Origin: VXMO01 sp965219405
GTDB lineage: Bacteria > Chloroflexota > Dehalococcoidia > UBA6926
Assembly (NCBI GenBank): GCA_965219405.1
Contig: OZ244736.1
Span: 1-64,000 of the forward strand
Direction: 5' to 3'
DNA: 64,000 bases
The notes below the pieces were generated by a model. That model made no database searches. It saw only the letters and a program-made list of their open reading frames with translations, and was not told where the DNA came from. Positions within the stretch are counted from its first letter, which is position 1, and every line of letters starts with the position of its first letter. A program made the translations under genes and the position numbers. Shown in pieces: positions 1 to 7,205 of this stretch.

Positions 1-301
1 GACCAGCCTTCCTGGCTTCCAGCCAGCGTTGAAATGACTTGGGGCTCTCGCCTGACTTGAGGCCTTTTATGAACCCTTCGACGCTCAGGTCTTCATCAAG
101 GTCAGGCCAGTGTATGCCTTCTCCCCGCCCAATCAACTGCCAATTTCGGCGTTCTTCGGGAGTGGCATGAACAAGCCTCGGGTACCAGGCAAGAGGGATG
201 GTGATTTTCCTCCCGTCCGATAGCTCAGCAGTCAGAGTATCGTCGGTCACGATCATCCCAACAGCCGTGGGCAGCGGAACGTTAACGGCCGAAGAAGTCA
301 T
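1..301 (-). CDS. DUF2442 domain protein, C-terminus off the left edge
   Basis: The minus-strand frame opens at an ATG ending at 301 and stays open to the window edge, giving about 100 residues beginning MTSSAVNVPLPTAVGMIVTD. The features DDTLTAELSDGRKITIPLAWYP and the later RRNWQLIGRGEGIHWPDLDED are typical of the DUF2442 fold, a small protein often found beside DUF4160 or toxin-antitoxin genes. A good ribosome site, GGAGG six bases before the ATG, supports this start; an ATG seven bases further upstream runs straight into a stop. The C-terminal tail (GLKSGESPKSFQRWLEARKAG) continues past base 1. No partner gene is visible upstream. Biochemical function is unknown for the family. Confidence 0.75.
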   Translation of the reverse strand, partial: MTSSAVNVPLPTAVGMIVTDDTLTAELSDGRKITIPLAWYPRLVHATPEERRNWQLIGRGEGIHWPDLDEDLSVEGFIKGLKSGESPKSFQRWLEARKAG

Positions 302-379
302 CCCATGCCTCCAATAGTTCATTCGATAACATTGCACGATTGTGTCACAGGAGGGGGTCTTGGTGGCATCACAAGGTTA

Positions 380-405
380 AGATTCCCGCCTTCGCGGGAA
401 TGACG
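380..405. repeat. Dispersed palindrome, family B (copy 1)
   Basis: Arms ATTCCCGC and GCGGGAAT followed by GACGG; similar copies lie at 13357, 25912, 30738 and 38052. It sits in the 344-base gap between the DUF2442 gene and dnaE. Apart from this repeat and the dnaE promoter, nothing else is recognised in that gap. Confidence 0.8.
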
Positions 406-601
406 GTGGGGGGGAGGGGATCCTTCGGTTGGCGTTACGGTGGTTGGTTGGTGGATGGGATTCAGATTCTGGCCCTGCGGCCAGAATGATGGTTGGGGGA
501 GCGTGAATGGAAGTTAGTGGTGTGGGGATGGCAGGTTGAGGTTGGCGCGTCGCCGTGCTTGTAAGGTCGTTGGAACGCGCTGAGGCTTGATGAATCGGAG
601 C

Positions 602-631
602 TTAATGTGGGCGCTCGCGCGGGCATATAAT
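602..631 (+). promoter_or_regulatory. Probable dnaE promoter, near-leaderless
   Basis: A perfect TATAAT lies at 626-631. The best -35 candidate is TTAATG at 602-607, a weak match with an 18-base spacer. Transcription would start near 638, only about 5-8 bases before the GTG/ATG at 643/646, and no Shine-Dalgarno sequence is present, so dnaE is probably translated from a nearly leaderless mRNA. Confidence 0.5.
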
Positions 632-645
632 CGGCGTATCTTGTG

Positions 646-3600
646 ATGTTTGCACACCTGCATACACATTCAGAGTTCAGCTTGCTGGATGGCTTGTGCC
701 GCATTCCCGACCTTGTGGGACATGCGCGCGAGCTTGGATTTGAGTCCCTCGCCCTGACGGATCACGGGAGCCTGTACGGCATCGTTGATTTCTATCGCGA
801 GGCACAAGAGGCAGGAATCAAGCCGATCATCGGCGTCGAGGGGTACGTGGCGCCGGGCAGCAGGACGGATCGAACCCCGGGTAATAATCAGCCGTATCAT
901 CTTGTCCTATTGGCCAAGAATGATGAGGGCTATCACAACCTCCTGCGGTTGGTTAGCATCGGCCATCTCGAGGGTTTCTACTATCGACCCCGGATGGACC
1001 GGGAGGTGCTGGAGCAGTACGGGTCCGGACTGATTGCACTTTCGGCGTGCATGGCGGGGGAGGTGCCGCGGGCGCTGATGGAGGGCCGCCTTGATGATGC
1101 GCGAGAGGCGGCGCTGTGGCACAAGAAGACGTTTGACGGGTATTACCTGGAGATTCAACGGCATCCGGGCATCGTTGAACTTGACCGCTTGAACAGCATG
1201 TTGCTTGACCTTGCTCGGGAGCTGGATATTCCCATCGTTGCGACGAACGATCTTCATTACACCCGGCAGGCAGACGCAGAGGCACAGGACGTTTTGCTGT
1301 GCATCCAGACGAACTCAACGGTCGACGACACAAGCCGGATGCGGATGGATGACGACGGATTCTACCTGAAGTCCGAGGCGGAGATGCGGGAGTTGTTCGC
1401 GGACCTGCCGGAGGCGATCGAGAACGCGGGGCGCATCGCGGACGAGTGCAATCTTGAGCTTGAGTTCAACCGGTTGCTGCTGCCACAGATCGAGCTGCCC
1501 GACGGACTCTCGTCGTTCGAGTACCTGGAGCAGCTTTGTTACGAGGGCTTTGAGCAGCGGTACGCGGAATACGGCAACGCGGAGCGAGCGCGGGAACGCG
1601 TGGCGTATGAGCTGGACGTCATCCGGCAGATGGATTTCGCGGACTATTTTTTGGTCGTGTGGGACCTGGTGGCGTATGCACGCAAGCAGGGAATTCTCGT
1701 GGGCGTGCGGGGGAGCGCGGCGGCGAGCGCCGTGCTCTATTGCCTGTATATCACGAATATCGAGCCGCTCATATATGACCTTGTCTTTGAACGATTCCTG
1801 AACCTTGAGCGCAAGGAGATGCCGGATATCGACCTGGACATCGAGGACGGGCGGCGTGATGAGCTGATCGATTACGTTACGCGGCGGTATGGACAGGACC
1901 GTGTGGCGCAGATCATCACGTTTGGGACGTTTGGGGCACGGGCGGGCATCCGCGATGTCGGGCGGGCGATGGGGATGTCATTCGGTGAGGTAGACCAGGT
2001 GGCGCGGCTGCTGCCGGCGGGGGCGCATCCGTCGTCGTTGCGGGAATCGCTGGATCGGCTGCCTCAGTTCCGAGACGCCTATGACCGCGACGAACAAGTG
2101 CAGAAGCTTGTCACGACGGCGATGCAGCTGGAGGGAGTTTCCCGGAACGCGAGCACACATGCAGCGGGAGTAGTGATCTCACGAGAGCCGCTGGTCAACG
2201 TAGTGCCGCTTCAACGGCCGGTCAAGAGCGCGGGGTCGGACGACGAGGGCGTGCCGATGACGCAGTGGGACATGCACCGCGTGGCGGAAGCGGGGCTTCT
2301 CAAGCTGGACCTGCTGGGTTTGACGAACCTGACGACACTGGCACGGACGCGCGATCTGATTGAGCAGCGGCACGGCAAGCGCATCGACATCGACACGATT
2401 CCCCTCGACGATTCGAAGACCTTTGACCTGCTGTCCGCGGGCAAAACGATGGGACTGTTCCAGCTTGAAGGACAGGGGATGACGCGGTGGATCCAGAGGC
2501 TTCAGCCGAGGACGCTGAACGAGGTCTCGGCGATGATCGCGCTGTACCGGCCGGGGCCGATGGAGCACATACCACGCTATATCGACAGCAAGAAGGGCGA
2601 GATTTCCGTCACTTTCCCGCACGACGACCTGGCCGAGATCCTGCATGAGACGTACGGCGTGATCGTGTACCAGGACCAGGTGCTGCAAATTGCACAGCGC
2701 TTCGCGGGCTATTCACTCGGGCAAGCGGACATCGTGCGCAAGGCGATGGGCAAGAAGGTGCGGGAGATCATGGAGGCGGAGGAGCAGGGGTTCCTCACCG
2801 GGTCTGTTGAGCAGGGATATTCCGAACACGATGCTCGGGAGGTGTTCAAGCTCATCGAGCCGTTTGCGGGGTATGCGTTCAACAAGGCGCACAGCGTTAG
2901 CTACGCCTACATCGCGTACCAGACGGCGTATTTCAAGGCGAACTATCCCCGCGAATACATGGCGTCACTGCTGAACGCGCACCTGGGATCGCAGGATCGG
3001 GCCGGCGCCGATGCGGAGGAGTGCCGGGCGCTCGGGCTGACGGTCGCCCCTCCGAGCGTGAACGCGAGCATGGAGGAGTTTTCCATCGAGGATGCCGATG
3101 ACCCCAACGACGATGCGTCCGACGGCGACGCGATTATTCGCGTGGGGCTATCGGCAATCAAGAACGTGGGGTACGGGGCGGCGCAGGCGCTGGTAGAAGA
3201 GCGCAACACGAACGGAGCATTCGGGGACTTAGGTGATTTCATCAGTCGGGCGGACCTCACGTCGCTGAACCGACGGGGACTGGAGAACCTGGTCAAGGCC
3301 GGGGCGATGGACGAGCTTGGTGACAGGGCGACGTTGTTGGAGAACGTGGAGCGGATACTGTCGTCCTCAGCGCAGCAGCAACGACAACGGAACTCGTCGC
3401 AATTCAGCATGTTCGACGCGATGGCAGGCGATGCAGCGATGGAGCTGCCGAGCATTGAACTGACACCCGCAGAGACGGCGTTAGACGCGGAGAAGGGTGT
3501 ATGGGAGAAGGAGCTCATGGGCATCCACTTCTCCAATGACCCGTATCGGGTGCTGCGCTCTGCACATATCTCGGAAGAAATTACGCCATGCGCCCAGGTT

Positions 3601-4470
3601 TCTGTGGAAATGGAGAGGGCCACCATTTCCGTGGCGGGGAATATCACGTCGGTGCGTACGTTCATGGTGCGCGGGGAGAGCGCGGCGTCCCTGCTGCTGA
3701 ATGACCAGTCCGGCTCGGTTGCAGTGACGGTGTGGCCGGACGTGTACGGCAAATCCATGGAGACATGGCAAGTGAATACGCCAGTGCGCGTGACGGGTTC
3801 CGTGCGTGTGCGGGAGGAGGAGCCGTCCGTCGACTGCCGCCAGTTCGAAGTGCTGGTAGAGAACGGGACGGCACAAAGATCTGCTTCTGCTCGCTCACAC
3901 GCCTCCAATGGCCGCAACGGGCATTCGTCCGATCAAGCCGTCAATGCTGAGAGCGCGGATAGCGCCGTGGCGGTGGCCGAGCCGCCTGCTGAAGTCGCAC
4001 CGCCTAACGAGGTTGAGGCCGAGCCGGTTGAGACTGGTGCTGCCACAGTTGATGCGGTTGAGACTGTTGAGGAGGTAGCTGAGAGCGCCCCTGCAGCGAA
4101 GACAGCAGACGACAACGCGAAAGTCAAGGCTGACGCGCCGAACGGGGTGGCTGCGAACGCGCCGGCACAGGCAAACGGCACATCGACTTCACCAAAAGGA
4201 TCCGGCGATGGGGCTGCACGGCGGGTCTTGATCTCCGTGATGCTGCATGAAACGGCGGACGAGGAGGCCGACGTGGATCAGTTGAAACGGGTTGTGCAGG
4301 CCCTTAAGAGCTATCCGGGCGAGAGTCCCGTTCAGTTGGTGATTATGCAGCAGGGTGAGCAGTCCATAATGACGATGCCATTCCAGACGGCTCATTCAGA
4401 GGAACTGGAAACCGAGATCGCTGGCATCCTGGGCGGCAGCTACCTGACGGTTCAGCCGCTGCTGATGTAG
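646..4470 (+). CDS. dnaE: DNA polymerase III subunit alpha
   Basis: Replicative polymerase catalytic subunit. Domains in order: PHP domain at about residues 1-210 (starts FAHLHTHSEFSLLDG), Pol III catalytic palm with the Asp motif MPDIDLDIEDGRRDEL near residue 390, fingers, helix-hairpin-helix region (SRADLTSLNRRGLENLVKAG), OB fold at about 990-1075, and a C-terminal domain in the last ~85 residues. Between the OB fold and the end lies a ~110-residue linker rich in Ala, Glu and Val with no visible fold. Total length, about 1274 residues, is usual for DnaE1. ATG 646 is preferred over GTG 643 because family members begin M-x-F-x-H-L-H. The gene is monocistronic and preceded by a TATAAT. Confidence 0.95.
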   Translation: MFAHLHTHSEFSLLDGLCRIPDLVGHARELGFESLALTDHGSLYGIVDFYREAQEAGIKPIIGVEGYVAPGSRTDRTPGNNQPYHLVLLAKNDEGYHNLLRLVSIGHLEGFYYRPRMDREVLEQYGSGLIALSACMAGEVPRALMEGRLDDAREAALWHKKTFDGYYLEIQRHPGIVELDRLNSMLLDLARELDIPIVATNDLHYTRQADAEAQDVLLCIQTNSTVDDTSRMRMDDDGFYLKSEAEMRELFADLPEAIENAGRIADECNLELEFNRLLLPQIELPDGLSSFEYLEQLCYEGFEQRYAEYGNAERARERVAYELDVIRQMDFADYFLVVWDLVAYARKQGILVGVRGSAAASAVLYCLYITNIEPLIYDLVFERFLNLERKEMPDIDLDIEDGRRDELIDYVTRRYGQDRVAQIITFGTFGARAGIRDVGRAMGMSFGEVDQVARLLPAGAHPSSLRESLDRLPQFRDAYDRDEQVQKLVTTAMQLEGVSRNASTHAAGVVISREPLVNVVPLQRPVKSAGSDDEGVPMTQWDMHRVAEAGLLKLDLLGLTNLTTLARTRDLIEQRHGKRIDIDTIPLDDSKTFDLLSAGKTMGLFQLEGQGMTRWIQRLQPRTLNEVSAMIALYRPGPMEHIPRYIDSKKGEISVTFPHDDLAEILHETYGVIVYQDQVLQIAQRFAGYSLGQADIVRKAMGKKVREIMEAEEQGFLTGSVEQGYSEHDAREVFKLIEPFAGYAFNKAHSVSYAYIAYQTAYFKANYPREYMASLLNAHLGSQDRAGADAEECRALGLTVAPPSVNASMEEFSIEDADDPNDDASDGDAIIRVGLSAIKNVGYGAAQALVEERNTNGAFGDLGDFISRADLTSLNRRGLENLVKAGAMDELGDRATLLENVERILSSSAQQQRQRNSSQFSMFDAMAGDAAMELPSIELTPAETALDAEKGVWEKELMGIHFSNDPYRVLRSAHISEEITPCAQVSVEMERATISVAGNITSVRTFMVRGESAASLLLNDQSGSVAVTVWPDVYGKSMETWQVNTPVRVTGSVRVREEEPSVDCRQFEVLVENGTAQRSASARSHASNGRNGHSSDQAVNAESADSAVAVAEPPAEVAPPNEVEAEPVETGAATVDAVETVEEVAESAPAAKTADDNAKVKADAPNGVAANAPAQANGTSTSPKGSGDGAARRVLISVMLHETADEEADVDQLKRVVQALKSYPGESPVQLVIMQQGEQSIMTMPFQTAHSEELETEIAGILGGSYLTVQPLLM

Positions 4471-4518
4471 ACGCTTCGGCCCCTCCCTGCGCTTTCACGC
4501 TCCTGTAGTCTGGTAGCT

Positions 4519-4737
4519 ATGGAATGGACGCACCTGACGACGACCGGTGACCAGCTGAGCGCGGAGCTTCTTGTGCAGGCGCTGCTGGAGGAGGGTATTG
4601 AAGCTCTGGTGAATCAGGGCGACACCACAAGTTTCCTGGGAGTGATGGGGCAGCCGTGCCGCGTAATGGTGCGGGCGGACTCGTGGGTGCGAGCGGTAGG
4701 GTTCCTGGAGAGTTGGGAAGAGGAACCCTCACCCTAG
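4519..4737 (+). CDS. Small DUF2007-like protein
   Basis: 72 residues, starting MEWTHLTTTGDQLSAELLVQ. The pattern, an N-terminal strand, a helix containing the phrase LLVQALLEEGIEALV and a closing strand with VMVRADSWVRAVGFL, resembles the DUF2007 putative signal-transducing fold, which is a single small alpha/beta domain of about this size. It follows dnaE by 48 bases and may be read through from it. Its last residues (EEEPSP) and its TAG stop are supplied by the first bases of a dispersed repeat at 4726-4759, suggesting that repeat insertion reset the C-terminus. Assignment is by eye and moderate. Confidence 0.6.
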   Translation: MEWTHLTTTGDQLSAELLVQALLEEGIEALVNQGDTTSFLGVMGQPCRVMVRADSWVRAVGFLESWEEEPSP

Positions 4738-4759
4738 CCCTCTCCCCTGGGAGAGGGGA
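4726..4759. repeat. Dispersed palindrome, family C (copy 1)
   Basis: CCCTCACCCTAGCCC followed by the inverted arms CTCTCCCC / GGGGAGAG (read as TCTCCCCTGGGAGAGGGGA). It overlaps the end of the preceding gene and provides its stop codon. Related copies are at 18156 and 48501. Confidence 0.65.
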
Positions 4760-4769
4760 CTATTGGCGG

Positions 4770-5228
4770 TCAGGAGTTCCAGGGGCCTACGATGTCCTCT
4801 GTGCGCCAGCCTCCGTAGAAATCGCCGTGGACCTCTGTTACCTGAAGGTCATCGACGTATGCGGCGTCGAGCTTCCACGTATAGAAGGCCATGTACTCCC
4901 TGATGGACTCGTACTCGTCCTTCGGGTTCACGTAGCTCCAGATTGCCGTTTCAGCGTGTCGGTCCCCGACACGGACGCCCCAGTAATTGGCGGCGCCTTT
5001 GAAGGGTCAAGTGGAGGTGCGGTCTTCAGAGACAAGGAATTCCTTGCGAACGTCTTCCGGGGGGAAGTAGTAGACGGGCGGCATGTCCTTTTCAACGATG
5101 CGGACGCCGCGCGTGGTTTCCGCGAGGACTTCTCCGCCGAATTCAACGCGCAGTCGGCGGTTCACTTGCTGGACCGGGCCGGGAGACGGCGGGTAATCGG
5201 CTGCTGATTCGCGGTCGGCGGTTGTCAT
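4770..5228 (-). CDS. DUF427 family protein with in-frame TGA at the conserved Cys (candidate selenoprotein)
   Basis: The frame starts at ATG 5228 (GGAG six bases upstream) and reads MTTADRESAADYPPSPGPV and then a DUF427 domain: FGGEVLAETTRGVRIVEK, VYYFPPEDVRKEFLV, then RTST-TGA-PFKGAANYWGV, then AIWSYVNPKDEYESI, REYMAFYTWKLDAAYVDDL, ending WRTEDIVGPWNS and a TGA at 4770-4772. The family motif is T-x-C-P-[YFW]-K-G, so the internal TGA (5007-5009, minus) falls precisely on the conserved Cys. Frame and family sequence continue without damage for 79 codons. Reading TGA as selenocysteine gives a normal-length 152-residue protein. The alternative is a nonsense-mutated or truncated 73-residue protein. 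Function of DUF427 is unknown. It is transcribed toward dnaE, alone. Confidence 0.7.
4955..4973 (-). promoter_or_regulatory. Hairpin after the DUF427 TGA (SECIS candidate)
   Basis: On the minus strand CGTGTCGG, loop GGA, CCGACACG: a perfect 8-bp stem. The loop starts 41 bases after the TGA and begins GG. Bacterial selenocysteine elements usually place a loop with an early G some 16-37 bases after the UGA, so the distance here is slightly long. It lies inside coding sequence, as bacterial elements do. Confidence 0.4.
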
Positions 5229-5295
5229 TGGATTACTCCTTTGATCCGAGCGTATGGGGGGATTGTACGCCTTTTGCGGTCTGGCGGGGGCAACC

Positions 5296-5327
5296 GGATG
5301 GATTCCGGCTTTCGCCGGAATGAGGGG
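5296..5327. repeat. Dispersed palindrome, family A (copy 1)
   Basis: GGATGG, arm ATTCCGGC, loop TTTC, arm GCCGGAAT, then GAGGGG. It lies in the gap between the mutL 3' end and the DUF427 start. Other copies are at 6044, 38138, 42532, 48534, 49533 and 62398. Confidence 0.85.
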
Positions 5328-5350
5328 GGAAGGCGATGAGAGTAGCGGCC

Positions 5351-7204
5351 TTAGCGGCGGGCGAATTGTCGCTCGAGTTGAGCAGAGCTGAGGTGGACCA
5401 TGGTCGGTCTACCGTGGGGGCAAAGCCGCGGAAAGTTGGCGTCCCGAAAGAGTGTGATCAGGGATTCCATTTCAGAGAGGGAGAGGGTCTGTCCGGCGCG
5501 GACTGTGGAGTGGCAAGCGATGGTAGCGGCGATGCGTCTTTCCCGCATATCGACGGCGTCCGCGCCAGACGCGATGATGCTATCTGAAGCGTCGATGTTT
5601 CTTTGGGTAGTAGAGCCGGATGACCCGGCGGGCACGGCCTCCGGAGTGAGGCCTGAGTCGTCAATTTCACCACCGGAACGCTCGTCGAGGACTTCAAGAA
5701 AGGCCTGCGGGGCCTCTGATTCTTTGAGCGCAGCAGGCATGGCACGGAGGAGGATTGCATCGTCCCCAAACGGCTCCCATTCAAAACCATATGAGGACAG
5801 GAGATCACTTAGTGGAGCGATGGTGTCCAACTGGCGGGACGTCAGTTGCACGGTGGCGGGCGTGAGGAGTCCCTGCGACGTGGCGGGGCGGTCGCGGCGC
5901 TCGGCGAGGATCTGTTCAAAGACGACGCGCTCATGGGAGGCGTGCTGATCGATGAGATACATGCCGTCCGGACCCTCCGCCACGATATAGGTGAGGCCGA
6001 CCTGCCCTACGGGGCGGAGGGTGAATTGGGCGGGCGGGGGATCGGATGGATTCCGGCTTTCGCCGGAATGAGGGGAGGTGGGGGAATGCCGCATATCGGA
6101 CTGGTCGAAGAGGGGCGGGGCTTCGAGTTGGACTTCGCTGTCCGGTGGGGCAGTGGGAATTGAGGGGGCGGTCGAGGCGCTGCCCTGTCCGCCGATTGCG
6201 GGAGCGGCGACGATGCCGTTGGCGGCAAGGGTGCGGCGGATGGCGCGCTGGATGGTTGCGATGACCTCGCCCTCGCGGCGCAGGCGAACCTCCGCCTTGG
6301 TCGGATGGACGTTGACATCGACCTCATCGGGCGGGACGGTGAGAAAGAGAACGACGAGGGGATAGCGGCCTCGCTGAACAATGTCACGGTAAGCGTCCGC
6401 TATGGCGTAGTAGAGAATACGGGCCTCAACGAGGCGTCCGTTGACGAAGAGTATCTGTCCGGCTCGACGGGGGCGCGTGGTACCTGGTTCGCTTGCGTAG
6501 CCGGAGACTGTTGTACCGCCCATCGTGGTGGGTTGGATGGGGAGCATGGCGGATGCAGTGTCCGGGCCCCACATTTCGAGAAGGACGTGAGAAGCATCTC
6601 CGCTGCCGGGGGAGTGGAACGCGAGACGCCCATCCACGATGACGCGGAGAGCGACATCGGGATGTGCGAGGGCGTACTGGGTGAGGACGGTCACGCAGCG
6701 CGTGGCCTCCGCCGCCGCAGAGCGTAGGAACGAGAGGCGGGCGGGGACGTTCTTGAAGAGGTCGCGGACATAGACGGTCGTACCAAATGGCGCGCCCTGC
6801 CTGCCGCGCTCGACGATCTCGTTGTCCGCCGTAATCACGTAGTGTCCGCCCTCCGATTCCTGCACGCGGGAGACGATTGTCATGCGGGCCACAGCGGCGA
6901 TGGAGGCAAGGGCCTCACCGCGAAAGCCGAGCGTGTCGATGCGCTCAAGATCACGAACGGTGCGGAGCTTTGATGTGGCATGGCGCATGATGGCGAGTTC
7001 GAGTTCATCCTCCGGGATGCCGGATGCGTCGTCGGTGACGCGGATGAGGTCGAGACCTCCGCGGGCGATCTCGACTTCGACCTGACCAGCGCCGGCATCG
7101 ATTGCGTTTTCGACCAACTCCTTGACGACGGACGCGGGGCGTTCGATGACCTCACCGGCGGCAATCTTGGACGCGACATCCCTGTCGAGGAGTTGGATCG
7201 GCAT
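5351..7204 (-). CDS. mutL: DNA mismatch repair protein MutL
   Basis: Mismatch repair ATPase/endonuclease acting after MutS. The N-terminal GHKL ATPase starts MPIQLLDRDVASKIAAGEV and has the ENAIDAGA, DDASGI and TLGFRGEAL motifs. The C-terminal part carries the metal-dependent nicking motif DQHASHERVVFE (family DQHA-x2-E-x4-E), an ACHSTVRAG motif and CPHGRPTMVH near the end, so it should be a latent nuclease as in MutH-less bacteria. ATG 7204 is chosen because the conserved N-terminus begins there; it lies one base after the mutS stop, so the two are translationally coupled. The inter-domain linker contains a complete family A palindrome in frame (encoding SGESRNPS). Confidence 0.95.
   Translation of the reverse strand: MPIQLLDRDVASKIAAGEVIERPASVVKELVENAIDAGAGQVEVEIARGGLDLIRVTDDASGIPEDELELAIMRHATSKLRTVRDLERIDTLGFRGEALASIAAVARMTIVSRVQESEGGHYVITADNEIVERGRQGAPFGTTVYVRDLFKNVPARLSFLRSAAAEATRCVTVLTQYALAHPDVALRVIVDGRLAFHSPGSGDASHVLLEMWGPDTASAMLPIQPTTMGGTTVSGYASEPGTTRPRRAGQILFVNGRLVEARILYYAIADAYRDIVQRGRYPLVVLFLTVPPDEVDVNVHPTKAEVRLRREGEVIATIQRAIRRTLAANGIVAAPAIGGQGSASTAPSIPTAPPDSEVQLEAPPLFDQSDMRHSPTSPHSGESRNPSDPPPAQFTLRPVGQVGLTYIVAEGPDGMYLIDQHASHERVVFEQILAERRDRPATSQGLLTPATVQLTSRQLDTIAPLSDLLSSYGFEWEPFGDDAILLRAMPAALKESEAPQAFLEVLDERSGGEIDDSGLTPEAVPAGSSGSTTQRNIDASDSIIASGADAVDMRERRIAATIACHSTVRAGQTLSLSEMESLITLFRDANFPRLCPHGRPTMVHLSSAQLERQFARR
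6044..6074. repeat. Dispersed palindrome, family A (copy 2), inside mutL
   Basis: Identical arms and loop to copy 1 but located within the mutL coding frame, in the linker between ATPase and C-terminal domains. Read on the minus strand it encodes H-S-G-E-S-R-N-P-S without breaking the frame. Confidence 0.9.
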
Positions 7205-7205
7205 A

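Noticed and set aside
2943..3917. 324-codon frame antisense to dnaE
   Set aside because: It is a shadow of the GC-rich dnaE codons, has no recognisable domain and no independent start signals.
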